64,000 nucleotides of DNA from CAWKKW01 sp963850345 (GTDB taxonomy: Bacteria; Acidobacteriota; Terriglobia; Terriglobales; Acidobacteriaceae). Of the stretch, positions 34,551 through 43,041 are shown piece after piece (position 1 is the stretch's first letter; the number at the start of each line of letters is the position of its first letter). Under the pieces are notes generated by a model that had not been told where the DNA came from, made no database searches, and saw only the letters and a program-made list of their open reading frames with translations. Made by a program: the position numbers and the translations under genes. The stretch covers positions 62,001 to 126,000 of the forward strand of contig CAWKKW010000009.1 in the NCBI GenBank assembly GCA_963850345.1. The letters are read 5' to 3'.

Positions 34551-35897
34551 ATGGCAGACAATAGAGACATGGCCCGGCTGCGTATGTGGCGCATAGAAGA
34601 GTCTCGACGGAGAACGGCTCTGGTCTTTGCCGCACTGCTCTGCGCCGCACTGCTCTGCCTGCCAGCTTCGAATGCTGCCTGGTGTGCCAGTAAGAACGCG
34701 CCGGCCAGCTCCGCGCAGACCTCGCAAGCTGCGCCTTCACTTCGAATCCCACTGCAGCCGCTCGGGTTTCAGGCGCCCGGCACGTCGGTGGCCGTCGACC
34801 GCACGTCCGTGCTGTCTCTCAGCTTCCTCGACGCGGATCATGTCTTGTTTACCTTCCGTCTTGCCGGCCTGATGAAGCGCCTGCCCGATTGCCCACGCGA
34901 GGATGAGGACCAGCAAATTCGCGCCATGGTGTTCGAACTACCCTCGGGCAAAGTGACGGCAACGGCCGACTGGCGCATGCACGATTTCGGGCGCTATCTC
35001 TGGCCCCTCGGAAACGGGGAGGTGCTCGTCCGCCAGCGCGACACTCTGTTTACCGCCGACTCCAGCCTGCAACTTCGGCCGTATGTGGCCACCAAATCAC
35101 ACATGCAAGCAGTGCAGGAGAGCCCCGATGGCAAGCTGCTCTTAGTGCAGGCGGATGTTGAGCGGCACGGTGAAGAGGAGCACCAGAAACTGACTGAAGA
35201 GGCGCAAAAAAACGGTACTTCGCCGCCCCACGAAGATGTAGAACTCATCGCCCTGCAGCCGCAGGACAAGACCGTCATCGCGCGTTCCCGGGTTCATCAG
35301 CCAGTCGTTGTACCCATGATCCAGCGTGGCTTTGTCGAGTCTTTGCCGGGCAAGAAGACGGAATGGGTCGTCCGGTATGCACCCTTTCAAGGCGATCCGC
35401 AAGTCATCGGCACAGTGAACTCTGCCTGTAAGCCAAGCGCCACCGCGCTCGATGCGAATGTCGTCTCGGTGCTGACCTGCCCACCCTCGGGAGGCGATCG
35501 GCAGGCCATCGTTTTCCGGCTCACCGGCGAACGCCTGTGGACCGCGCCGTGGGACGACCACTTCGTCTGGCCCAACTACAGCTATGCAGAACGGGCCGAA
35601 CGGGTCGCCGTGGGTGCGCTCCGCCTCTCGCATTCTGTGACAGCGCTTGACCCCATCAACGATGAAGACATCAAGGCGGATCGGGTGCAGGTGCTCGACA
35701 CGCTTACCGGAAAGATCCAGCTCGCGGTGCAGGTGACCCCAATCGTCGGCGCTGGGCAAAACTTCGCGCTTTCTCCTGACGGCCTCAAGTTCGCGATCTT
35801 GCGGGAGAATGCGGTCGAACTCTACGATCTGCCGCCGCCGGGCACTCTGCCCGCGCCTGCGGTGGCTACCGCCGCTGCATCGAAGCCTGGCAAGTGA
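34551..35897 (+). CDS. Secreted protein of unknown function, probable beta-propeller
   Basis: I do not recognise a named family. From the ATG at 34551 the protein has ~448 residues: a basic N-terminus and one hydrophobic segment (RTALVFAALLCAALLCLPASNA) acting as a signal peptide or anchor, then a Cys-containing linker. A beta-rich region follows with WD40-like phrases (SPDGKLLLVQADV, ALSPDGLKFAILRENAVELYDLP, VQVLDTLTGKIQLAVQV). Similar propeller proteins are frequent in acidobacteria. The start is uncertain: M34551, M34569 and M34584 are all possible and none has a good ribosome binding site. It converges with no gene and is followed 220 bp later by the PP2C gene on the same strand. Confidence 0.72.
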   Translation: MADNRDMARLRMWRIEESRRRTALVFAALLCAALLCLPASNAAWCASKNAPASSAQTSQAAPSLRIPLQPLGFQAPGTSVAVDRTSVLSLSFLDADHVLFTFRLAGLMKRLPDCPREDEDQQIRAMVFELPSGKVTATADWRMHDFGRYLWPLGNGEVLVRQRDTLFTADSSLQLRPYVATKSHMQAVQESPDGKLLLVQADVERHGEEEHQKLTEEAQKNGTSPPHEDVELIALQPQDKTVIARSRVHQPVVVPMIQRGFVESLPGKKTEWVVRYAPFQGDPQVIGTVNSACKPSATALDANVVSVLTCPPSGGDRQAIVFRLTGERLWTAPWDDHFVWPNYSYAERAERVAVGALRLSHSVTALDPINDEDIKADRVQVLDTLTGKIQLAVQVTPIVGAGQNFALSPDGLKFAILRENAVELYDLPPPGTLPAPAVATAAASKPGK

Positions 35898-36117
35898 TCG
35901 CCTCTCCGGTGACACCGCCGGCACGCTTCCCATATTGAACCTTTGTTCCCTGCCACCCAATCCGCTCCGACGGGGCCAGCGATTTACGGAGTGCACGTGC
36001 GCGCAACTCCGTGTATCGTTTAGCAGATTAACGAAAGCAGCAGGCCCGTTTCCTTTCTCAATCATCGAGAATCAGGCAGTGTGAGGCCGGATTGCATCTA
36101 ACTTGCCGGATCGTCTC

Positions 36118-36912
36118 ATGGCCACCACAAAGCTCGACATGCAGGAAACGGAACAGCAGCATTACGAAGTAGCCGCCGCCTCTGACAAGGGCCGCGTCCG
36201 GACCTCGAACGAGGATTCTTTCGGCTATTGCGAAGACGCCGGCATCTACGTCGTCTGCGATGGCATGGGCGGGGCGGCAGCCGGAGAAGTAGCCAGCCGG
36301 GTCACCGTCGATGCAGTGCTCGACTGTTTCTGCAGCGCCCAGCATATTCACCGCGAGATCAGCCCAGACACGGCGCAGGGCCGACAGGATCTGCTGGAGC
36401 GCGCTGTCGCCTCCGCCAATCAGCTGGTATTTAAACAGGCCGAAACCAACGCCAATCTGCACGGCATGGGGACGACGCTGGTCGCCTTGCTGGTCGATGG
36501 CGCATGCGCCCACGTCGTCCATGTCGGCGACAGCCGCTGTTACCTGTGGCGCGATGGAAAGCTGCAGCAATGGACCCAGGATCATTCGTTGGTCGATGAA
36601 CAGGTGCGGCTAGGCCAGATCACTCGCGAAGAGGCGGAGCGGTCTCCGCTAAGAAATGTGATCACGCGAGCCGTCGGGTCTCAGCCATCAGTAGTTCCGG
36701 AGTTGGACGAGCTTGCCGTTCTGCCGGGCGACGTCTTTCTACTTTGCAGCGATGGTCTCACCCGCGAAGTCAAGGACGAGCAGATCGCCTCTACGCTCGC
36801 GCAGTCCAGCGACCTGGCGAATTGCTGCCGTCTGCTGATCGATGCCGCCAATGCCAATGGAGGCCGCGACAACATCACCTGCTTGCTGGTGCGCGCTCTC
36901 GATCACGCCTGA
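36118..36912 (+). CDS. PP2C-family serine/threonine phosphatase
   Basis: The 264-residue cytoplasmic protein is a complete metal-dependent PPM phosphatase. Motifs in order are VRTSNEDSFG (metal Asp), VVCDGMGGAAAGEVAS, LHGMGTTLVALLVDG, VVHVGDSRCYLW, LLCSDGLT and GGRDNITCLLV. Such enzymes reverse Ser/Thr phosphorylation by bacterial Hanks-type kinases, but no kinase lies nearby. I take the ATG at 36118; a TTG at 36103 is in frame but less likely. The gene ends at a shared hairpin terminator. Confidence 0.93.
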   Translation: MATTKLDMQETEQQHYEVAAASDKGRVRTSNEDSFGYCEDAGIYVVCDGMGGAAAGEVASRVTVDAVLDCFCSAQHIHREISPDTAQGRQDLLERAVASANQLVFKQAETNANLHGMGTTLVALLVDGACAHVVHVGDSRCYLWRDGKLQQWTQDHSLVDEQVRLGQITREEAERSPLRNVITRAVGSQPSVVPELDELAVLPGDVFLLCSDGLTREVKDEQIASTLAQSSDLANCCRLLIDAANANGGRDNITCLLVRALDHA

Positions 36913-36944
36913 CGCTTGTTCCTAAACCTGACTTGCAAAAAGAA

Positions 36945-36971
36945 GGGCGCTGGAGATCTACTCCGGCGCCC
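36945..36971. terminator. Hairpin terminator between convergent PP2C and propeller genes
   Basis: GGGCGCTGGAG pairs with CTCCGGCGCCC (one G-T wobble) around a five-base loop. TCATCGTTTT follows on the plus strand, and AAAAAG precedes it, giving T-runs in both directions. Confidence 0.8.
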
Positions 36972-36996
36972 TCATCGTTTTGACTTTCTTTCAAGC

Positions 36997-38439
36997 CTAG
37001 TTGTCGTCGTCGTCGTCCGAGATCAACGGTTCGGATGCATGCAGGCTCAACCGGCCGATGGTGCGGTAGTCGCCCAGGCCATTCTTCGGCTTGGGTGTGT
37101 GATAGCCGGCGAAGATGACGGTCAGGTTCTCCCGGTTGTAGATCGTTCCGCTCGGCGCATACGTGCGGCCGGCGAACCATCCCATCGTGTTTCCGGCAAC
37201 TGGCGCAACTGCCGGCACGGTGATCGACTTGCCCGCCGCTCCAGGAGCCGCGATCACGCCATTCGCATCGACGGTCAAGGTGAAGGGTTGGACCGAAACG
37301 ATCGGATTGTTGATTCCATTCACAACCGACCAGTGCAGCAGGTCCTTCGATTCGGCGTAGCCAATGTAGTGGAACGCATCGGAGTCGCCGTCGATGCATC
37401 CGCCACCGGAGTAGAGCAGGCCGTAGCGTCCACGCAGCTTCAGGATCGTGCCCGCCGTTGCCAGCCAACGCGTGCCCGTAGCAGTTACAGTCGTCGGATC
37501 ATTCAAACCCTGCAGAATGCCCTTGTCTGTGAAGTGAATGCCATCCGTCGTCTGGGCCAGGCGCAGGTACGTGATGTCGTCGTTCTTCGCGGTGCCAAAC
37601 GGATTGGTCGCGTAGTAGTTGGCCCACGCTGTGTTGCACTGCTGTGCAGCCGGCATCGCTGTGCTGCCGGTGTTATCCCCCTTCAGAATCTTCTGTTCGT
37701 AGATGATGGTTAGCGGCTTCTTGCCCGGGACGATTCCGAGAATGCCATCCGGGTTGAGCAATCCCTGCGTATGGAAGGCGTTCTCAGGCAGGCTGCTGGT
37801 CGCGTCGGTCGGCCCATCGTTCAACGCGGGAGCGCCATTGAGCGGAAGCCCTACTTGCGGCGTCAATTCGTGAATGTACAGGTCGTCGACGTCAATATGA
37901 TCGTTGGCGCGCTCCAGCGTGTACAGATAGGTGTGCCCCGCAATGTGCATCACGAATTGGTGGCCCTGGCCATCATCGTCGCCGTTATCGCTGTTGTTGG
38001 GGTCAGGCCCATTGTCCTTATCGCCGTCGGGATCCTTCTGCACCTGGGTTGGGCAAGTCGTTCTCAGCTCCAGAACCTTCTGCTGAAATGTCCAGGTCAG
38101 CCCGGCGTCGTCAGAGGAGGCTGCCGCGACCGCTTCATCCGTGTCCTTGGGCCGCCAATCGAAGTAGCCCTGGAGGTGCTTGCCCATTCCGGTGATCACC
38201 GGGAAGTAGTAGGGCTGCATGCGTTCCGTGCCCGGGTTGCCGACCTGGTTGCCGCTCTGGTCGCAGTAGCCAGCCGACTTCAAGCCCACCGCCGCTCCGG
38301 ACTGTTCGAGTGTCCACGGACCACCGGTGATGTAGGTTTCTGACGGAGCGCTGTTTCTGCTCCACTGAAGTGGACCGTTCTGCGCGTGCGCCGCGAGGGA
38401 GAGCGCGGCGGCCAAACCGACGACTACGAATTTCTTCAC
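36997..38439 (-). CDS. Secreted sialidase/GH43-like propeller protein with an Asp-rich loop
   Basis: From the GTG at 38439 (AGGAGG nine bases before) the protein has 480 residues and a signal peptide (KKFVVVGLAAALSLAAHAQ). Blade-like phrases recur (YFPVITGMGKHLQGYFDWR, AAASSDDAGLTWTFQQKV, YLRLAQTTDGIHFTDKGIL, YIGYAESKDLLHWSVV), as in five-bladed GH43/GH68-type or sialidase propellers. A loop near residue 140 is rich in Asp and Asn (KDPDGDKDNGPDPNNSDNG), like calcium-binding type 3 repeats, and the C-terminus is SDDDDDN. I cannot name catalytic residues, so enzymatic activity is unproven. Confidence 0.7.
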   Translation of the reverse strand: MKKFVVVGLAAALSLAAHAQNGPLQWSRNSAPSETYITGGPWTLEQSGAAVGLKSAGYCDQSGNQVGNPGTERMQPYYFPVITGMGKHLQGYFDWRPKDTDEAVAAASSDDAGLTWTFQQKVLELRTTCPTQVQKDPDGDKDNGPDPNNSDNGDDDGQGHQFVMHIAGHTYLYTLERANDHIDVDDLYIHELTPQVGLPLNGAPALNDGPTDATSSLPENAFHTQGLLNPDGILGIVPGKKPLTIIYEQKILKGDNTGSTAMPAAQQCNTAWANYYATNPFGTAKNDDITYLRLAQTTDGIHFTDKGILQGLNDPTTVTATGTRWLATAGTILKLRGRYGLLYSGGGCIDGDSDAFHYIGYAESKDLLHWSVVNGINNPIVSVQPFTLTVDANGVIAAPGAAGKSITVPAVAPVAGNTMGWFAGRTYAPSGTIYNRENLTVIFAGYHTPKPKNGLGDYRTIGRLSLHASEPLISDDDDDN

Positions 38440-38644
38440 TGTTTCTTTCCTCCTGCGGAATTTTTTCCGCAACCGTTTTTCACACGAATTCGTGCGCCTA
38501 CGAGCCTGCTGGCTGGATAGAAACGAGTGATGAAGACAATGTGAATGTTCTGTGACTCGAGCCGGTTCAAACGAGAGAAGGTCTCGGACTGCCTACTGGT
38601 TCAGGGAAGTTTGGATGATACGCGGGATTGTGTTGGGCCGCCGT

Positions 38645-39103
38645 TTACTTCGGAGTTTCCCTGGCACGGGCTTCCGCCTCCGCCAGCCACCCGCGGCGCA
38701 GCTTTTCCGTGGCCACGCCCGAGAGATATGGCTTGATGTCGAGAATCGGCGTGCCGTCGAGCATGTCGACTCCACGCACATATAAGCGCTCGTCTTCCCG
38801 ACGAAGCAACTCGACCACCGTCAGCCCGATCGGGTTAGGACGATAGGGTGATCGAGTGGCAAACACCCCATGCGGTCGCGGATCGGTGGGCGGCGTGCTC
38901 ACCAGGTCATAGCCAGATACGCGATCAAATTCCCAGATCACGAAGAGATGTGAAAAGCCCTCAATGTCCTTCAGTCCGGCCTCAAAGTCAGGCAGGATGC
39001 GGAGAATGCCCTCGGCCTGATGCTGCGCGCCAAGTCCTCTCGGAATGGCACTGGTCTCGGCATAAGGGCTGCTAACGAATCCAATGGGCTGCGGTTGAAA
39101 CAT
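38645..39103 (-). CDS. trmO: tRNA (N6-threonylcarbamoyladenosine37-N6)-methyltransferase TrmO
   Basis: The 152-residue protein is the TrmO/TsaA (YaeB/VirR-like) family: an N-terminal QPIGFVSSPY segment, then ILPDFEAGLKDIEGFSHLFVIWEFDR, the hallmark HGVFATRSPYRPNPIGLTVVELL motif and GVDMLDGTPILDIKPYL. In E. coli this enzyme methylates t6A37 in tRNA-Thr using S-adenosylmethionine. The short length, lacking the C-terminal extension of E. coli TrmO (~235 residues), is common in other phyla. It is monocistronic. Confidence 0.9.
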   Translation of the reverse strand: MFQPQPIGFVSSPYAETSAIPRGLGAQHQAEGILRILPDFEAGLKDIEGFSHLFVIWEFDRVSGYDLVSTPPTDPRPHGVFATRSPYRPNPIGLTVVELLRREDERLYVRGVDMLDGTPILDIKPYLSGVATEKLRRGWLAEAEARARETPK

Positions 39104-39154
39104 ACCTTAGCTTACCTGGGTATTGCGTTCGCCTCGGGCGCACTGGCTGACGGG

Positions 39155-39191
39155 TGTAAAGATGTGAGCCACAGGCACGAACATCTTTACA
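39155..39191. repeat. Perfect 11-bp inverted repeat
   Basis: TGTAAAGATGT and ACATCTTTACA face each other across 15 bp, between trmO (start at 39103) and the 3' end of the aldo/keto reductase gene (39252). AT-rich arms of this type could be an operator for trmO or a weak RNA hairpin. No T-run follows in either direction, so it is not a standard terminator. Confidence 0.75.
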
Positions 39192-39251
39192 AAGAGAACT
39201 CGCCAATAAACTCGAAGTCACCGCAGCCTTCCAACATTCGTGCAATTTGTC

Positions 39252-40124
39252 TCAAGCCGAAGCGATGCGCCGCGTCAGGTCGTTCTGTTCGCTCTTCGAT
39301 TCGGCGCCGATGGTGAACGCGTCGAGTACGCCCGTGCTCAGTGCGTAGCGAATAGCTTCCTGCGGCTTGTCACGCATATCGCCTTGTCCCAGAATCTTCA
39401 TGCCTATGATGCCCTTGCCTTGCGCACGCATCTGCTGGATGACGCCAATCACCGTCGCCGGATCTGCATCCATGTGCGAGCCGATCGGGTTGAGACGCAC
39501 CAGGTCAACCTCTACCCATGGAGACGCCGCCGCCGCGCGCAGTGCCGGAAGGCTGTGGCACGACACGCCATGTGCGCGGATGATCCCCTTCTGCTTCGCC
39601 TCTGAGAGCACGTCCATCACGCCGCGATAGCGCGTCGTCCAGTCGGCCTCGGTTACGCAGTGCACCAGCACGATATCGAGGTAGTCCGTGCCCAGTTCGC
39701 GACGATAGCGGTCAAGGTCGGCGCGCACCCCGGCTGCATCCCGCGTATCCGTCTTAGTCATCACCGTCACCTTGTCGCGCGGCAACTCCTTGATCGCCGC
39801 CGCCACATACGGGTGACTGCCGTACGAATCGGCCGTGTCGAAGAACCGCAGCCCATTCTCGTGGTAGCCGTTGAGCAACATGCGGGTGAAGGGGTCCAGC
39901 CCAAGCCGCGTCTGATTGGAGTGCCCGCCGTAGCCGATGGTGCCGGTCCCCATCGCGAGAAGACTGGTGCGAATGCCGGTGCGGCCGAGCACGACTTCAT
40001 TGTGAGCCTGGAACTTGCGCGACAGCGGCTCCTGAGGAATGTCGACCGCCTTGGCAAACTTGCCGCTCACCAAAGCAGCTCCGAGACTGGCAGCCGATCG
40101 ACGCAGGAAATCTCTTCTGAGCAT
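39252..40124 (-). CDS. Aldo/keto reductase with Tat-type signal
   Basis: From the ATG at 40124 (AGGAGG three bases upstream) the protein has 290 residues. The N-terminus RRDFLRRSAASLGAALVSG is a twin-arginine signal, so it is probably exported or periplasmic. The aldo/keto reductase barrel shows the catalytic tetrad: Asp and Tyr in DTADSYG, Lys in VMTKTD and His in IVLVHCV. The GIGMKILGQGDM-like segment follows. Tat export suggests cofactor loading in the cytoplasm. The chain ends at ESKSEQNDLTRRI, where other family members have a longer tail or a ferredoxin domain. Substrate unknown. Confidence 0.85.
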   Translation of the reverse strand: MLRRDFLRRSAASLGAALVSGKFAKAVDIPQEPLSRKFQAHNEVVLGRTGIRTSLLAMGTGTIGYGGHSNQTRLGLDPFTRMLLNGYHENGLRFFDTADSYGSHPYVAAAIKELPRDKVTVMTKTDTRDAAGVRADLDRYRRELGTDYLDIVLVHCVTEADWTTRYRGVMDVLSEAKQKGIIRAHGVSCHSLPALRAAAASPWVEVDLVRLNPIGSHMDADPATVIGVIQQMRAQGKGIIGMKILGQGDMRDKPQEAIRYALSTGVLDAFTIGAESKSEQNDLTRRIASA

Positions 40125-40245
40125 GGCTCCTCCTTTGCGGTAAAGAATACGCCGACTTTGGCAGTTCAGGCCAATGCGCCTACCGCCCTCCCTGGCGCCG
40201 CACACCAGTGCCAGCGTGCCGGGCCGCCTGATAGACTCGTGTGTT

Positions 40246-40274
40246 TTGCAGTGCGTGCGTTGGAATCTTATAAG
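40246..40274 (+). promoter_or_regulatory. Promoter of the 3-hydroxyacyl-CoA dehydrogenase gene (possibly leaderless)
   Basis: TTGCAG (40246-40251), a 17-bp spacer and TATAAG (40269-40274) lie nine bases before the ATG at 40284. Transcription would begin about three bases before the start codon, so the AGG upstream of the ATG would not be in the mRNA. Confidence 0.6.
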
Positions 40275-40283
40275 GGCAGGTGT

Positions 40284-41165
40284 ATGACGGAATCGGGGAA
40301 CACGGTCTCAGGGGTGGAGGATGTGAAACTGGTCGGCGTGGTCGGCGCCGGCACTATGGGCAATGGCATTGCGCATGTGTTTGCCCGCGGCGGCTACCGC
40401 GTGCGCATGTGCGAACTGGAGCAGCGCTTCCTCGATCGCGGATACGAGACCATCTGCAAGAACCTTGGACGGGAAGTTTCGCGTGGCAAGCTGTCGTCCG
40501 AAGAGGCGGCCGAAGTCCAGAATCGGATTCACTGCACGCTTGACCGCCGTTCTCTAGCCGAGTGCGATTTCGTCATCGAGGCTGCTACCGAGAAGTTCGA
40601 AGTGAAGCGTGACATCTTTCGCGACCTGGACTCCATTCTGCCGCGCGACGTGCTGCTTGCGACCAACACCTCGTCCATCTCCATCACCCGCCTGGCTGCC
40701 GAGACCGGCCGCGCGGGGAGTGTCATCGGCATGCACTTCTTCAACCCGGTTCCGGTGATGAAACTGGTCGAGATTATTCGAGGGCTCGCGACGGAACAGG
40801 CTACCTTTGACAAGGTCAAGCGATTGGCTGAGTCCCTGGGCAAGACTGCTATCGAAGTCAACGACGCTCCGGGCTTTGTCTCGAACCGCGTGCTGATGCC
40901 GCTGCTCAACGAAGCTATGTTTGCCGTGATGGAAGGAGTTGCCAGCCCGGAGGCCATCGACAACGTGTTTCAGCTCGGCATGGCGCATCCCATGGGTCCG
41001 CTCACGCTGGCAGACTTCATCGGTCTCGACGTGTGCCTCGACATCATGCGCGTGATGCAGGATGGTCTCGGCGATCCGAAGTACAGACCTTGCCCGCTGC
41101 TCATCCGCATGGTCGACGCAGGGTGGCTGGGCCGGAAATCCGGGCGCGGGTTTTTCCAGTACTGA
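40284..41165 (+). CDS. 3-hydroxyacyl-CoA dehydrogenase (3-hydroxybutyryl-CoA type)
   Basis: The 293-residue protein has the NAD-binding motif VGVVGAGTMGNGIAHVFARGGYRV, followed by the catalytic region: TNTSSISIT, the GMHFFNPVPVMKLVEII motif with the active-site His, and NDAPGFVSNRVLMPLLNEA. The C-terminal domain carries MAHPMGPLTLADFIGLDVCL. The ~290-residue length and the GFFQY C-terminus match the PaaH/Hbd type that oxidises 3-hydroxybutyryl-CoA. It is not fused to an enoyl-CoA hydratase. The next gene (MBL hydrolase) begins 85 bp later on the same strand, so co-transcription is possible. Confidence 0.93.
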   Translation: MTESGNTVSGVEDVKLVGVVGAGTMGNGIAHVFARGGYRVRMCELEQRFLDRGYETICKNLGREVSRGKLSSEEAAEVQNRIHCTLDRRSLAECDFVIEAATEKFEVKRDIFRDLDSILPRDVLLATNTSSISITRLAAETGRAGSVIGMHFFNPVPVMKLVEIIRGLATEQATFDKVKRLAESLGKTAIEVNDAPGFVSNRVLMPLLNEAMFAVMEGVASPEAIDNVFQLGMAHPMGPLTLADFIGLDVCLDIMRVMQDGLGDPKYRPCPLLIRMVDAGWLGRKSGRGFFQY

Positions 41166-41250
41166 ACAAGACTTCCCGCGCGTAGCTGCGCAGATTCCTG
41201 CCCCGGTAAAGACCGTCTCTTCCACATCGAATCAGAGTATTCTGAGCAAC

Positions 41251-42255
41251 ATGATCCGGATGACAGTGCTGGCTAGCGGCTCCAAGGGCAACAGCACCGT
41301 CGTCTCCAGTACGCGGACTCGGATTCTCATCGACGCAGGGCTGTCCTGCCGCGAATTGTTCAAGCGCATGGCCGCCGCCGGAGAAGACCCGCACACCCTC
41401 GATGCCATTCTGGTGACTCATGAACATCAGGATCATATCCAGGGCCTTTCCGTCACTGCGCGCAAACTTGGCCTCCCCGTCTACTTTACCGAACCGACCC
41501 ATCGTGCCTGGATGCGCTGGATGATGCCGCGAAAGCGCATGACCTATGCGGATTGGCTGGCCCAGCGTCAACAGGAGGCCGCGCGCCGAACGGAGGAAGC
41601 TGCAAAGATGGCCGAAGCTGCTGACCAGGGTGCGGCCGGGGGTGACATCCTCGCGGAGCCGGCGAACGGCGAAACCGAACTGCTCGACTGCGCGGCCGAA
41701 GAAGAGGAATTGCGGGCGGCGGCTCCCGCCGAAATCCAAGTGGATCCCTGCGCCCTGCCGGGAGTGGAATACTTCTGTGCCGGCACCGGCTTTCAAATCG
41801 GCGACATCGAGGTCACTCCCTTCACCATCCCCCATGATGCTGCTGATCCAGTTGGGTTTATTCTCAAATCCGAGGGGATCAAGGTGGGCATCGCTACCGA
41901 CCTCGGTTACATTCCGTCGAACGTACAGGTGCATCTTCGCGGATGCGAAGTGCTCATGCTCGAATCGAACCACGATGTCGAGATGCTTCGCGATGGCCCG
42001 TATCCCTGGTCTGTGAAGCAGCGCGTTTTGTCGCGGGTCGGTCATCTATCGAACGATGCGGCGGCTGAGTTTCTCCAGAAGAATTACGATGGTTATGCTA
42101 CTTATGTCGTGCTCGCGCATCTTTCAGAGAGTAACAATTTGCCCGAGTTAGCCAGGGTGGCAGCCGAGCGAGCCTTGAGAGATCGGATGAGCCTTCTGGG
42201 GAATAGATTGGTATTGGCGGAACAGCGAATCCCAACGGAATCTATCTTGTTCTAG
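41251..42255 (+). CDS. MBL-fold metallohydrolase (WalJ/YycJ-like) with internal insertion
   Basis: The 334-residue protein starts TVLASGSKGNSTVVSS, has the dinuclear metal motif VTHEHQDHIQG, and later HD and GHLSNDAAAEFL/AHLSESNN motifs of the WalJ/YycJ family of beta-lactamase-fold phosphodiesterases. Typical members have ~260 residues. Here ~70 extra residues between about 100 and 170 form an Ala/Glu-rich, low-complexity segment (EEAAKMAEAADQGAAGGD, CAAEEEELRAAAPAE). The insertion falls between the first and second metal-binding motifs. Function may be nuclease- or cell-wall-related, but this is not settled in the family. Confidence 0.85.
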   Translation: MIRMTVLASGSKGNSTVVSSTRTRILIDAGLSCRELFKRMAAAGEDPHTLDAILVTHEHQDHIQGLSVTARKLGLPVYFTEPTHRAWMRWMMPRKRMTYADWLAQRQQEAARRTEEAAKMAEAADQGAAGGDILAEPANGETELLDCAAEEEELRAAAPAEIQVDPCALPGVEYFCAGTGFQIGDIEVTPFTIPHDAADPVGFILKSEGIKVGIATDLGYIPSNVQVHLRGCEVLMLESNHDVEMLRDGPYPWSVKQRVLSRVGHLSNDAAAEFLQKNYDGYATYVVLAHLSESNNLPELARVAAERALRDRMSLLGNRLVLAEQRIPTESILF

Positions 42256-42373
42256 CCAAAGAGATTAAAATTACGGCAGTGAGGTCCCCGGTTATGAGAG
42301 TGAAAACTGGGTCGGCCCTTTTAGTGCTTTTGGCAGATCGCGAACCAACCGCAAGCAGGAATCAGCAGACGCT

Positions 42374-42835
42374 ATGACCACGTGTACGGATCAGGTTGTT
42401 GGTGACATACTTTCCAGCTGGCGATACGACATCTCCGGAATCAGTCCCGATATGCGCGTCGATTACGAGCAGCACCTGCTCGAGTGCGCGCATTGCCGGT
42501 CGCGCCAGCGGCTCCATCGCACCATCGATGTCACTCTGATCAGCCTCAGCACCCTTTCGATCGCAGTCTTCCTGCTCGCCCTCGCCGTGATTCACCACGT
42601 GCAGCCGCTGCAGCACCTGGTCGCCGAACCCCATGTAGGCCAGATGCATGTCGCCGTTAGCTTGCAGGTTGCTGCTGTGTTTGGGCTGCTGATCTCGCTG
42701 CTCACCTGGGTCCTGGTGGCTATCACCACACCCGCCCCGGTGTACATCACCGGCATGGCCTTGACTCAGGCCCGGCTGATTCAGGGACGAATCCCGGAAG
42801 AACTCCGCGAGAGACTGCCCCGGAACGTTCTCTAA
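42374..42835 (+). CDS. Zinc-finger-bearing membrane protein (anti-sigma-like N-terminus)
   Basis: The 153-residue protein has an N-terminal HxxxCxxC motif (EQHLLECAHCRSRQRL) similar to the zinc-binding anti-sigma domain. Two hydrophobic helices follow (VTLISLSTLSIAVFLLALAVI and VAAVFGLLISLLTWVLVAI) with a short cytoplasmic-looking tail. The layout resembles small putative zinc-finger membrane proteins found beside ECF sigma factors, but no sigma factor is adjacent here. The ribosome binding site is weak. It is monocistronic, ending at a hairpin terminator. Confidence 0.75.
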   Translation: MTTCTDQVVGDILSSWRYDISGISPDMRVDYEQHLLECAHCRSRQRLHRTIDVTLISLSTLSIAVFLLALAVIHHVQPLQHLVAEPHVGQMHVAVSLQVAAVFGLLISLLTWVLVAITTPAPVYITGMALTQARLIQGRIPEELRERLPRNVL

Positions 42836-42858
42836 GGTTTTTCGGTTGCAGACGTAGA

Positions 42859-42883
42859 AGGCTCCGGGACAGCTCCGGAGCCT
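42859..42883 (+). terminator. Rho-independent terminator after the zinc-finger membrane gene
   Basis: AGGCTCCGG pairs with CCGGAGCCT around a seven-base loop, followed by TTGGTCTT. It lies 24 bp past the stop codon and separates this gene from msrP. Confidence 0.85.
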
Positions 42884-43041
42884 TTGGTCTTACCGCGCTC
42901 TATGCCTGCTTACCTCGCCGCACCTGTTTTGATGGGCTCGCTGCGACTGCGATCCGGGGCCATCCAGCCGGCAAATTTGCGCGTACTGTAACCAGAGACC
43001 GAGTTTCGCGTCCTATGGGCGCAGGCAATGGAAGGGTCACT

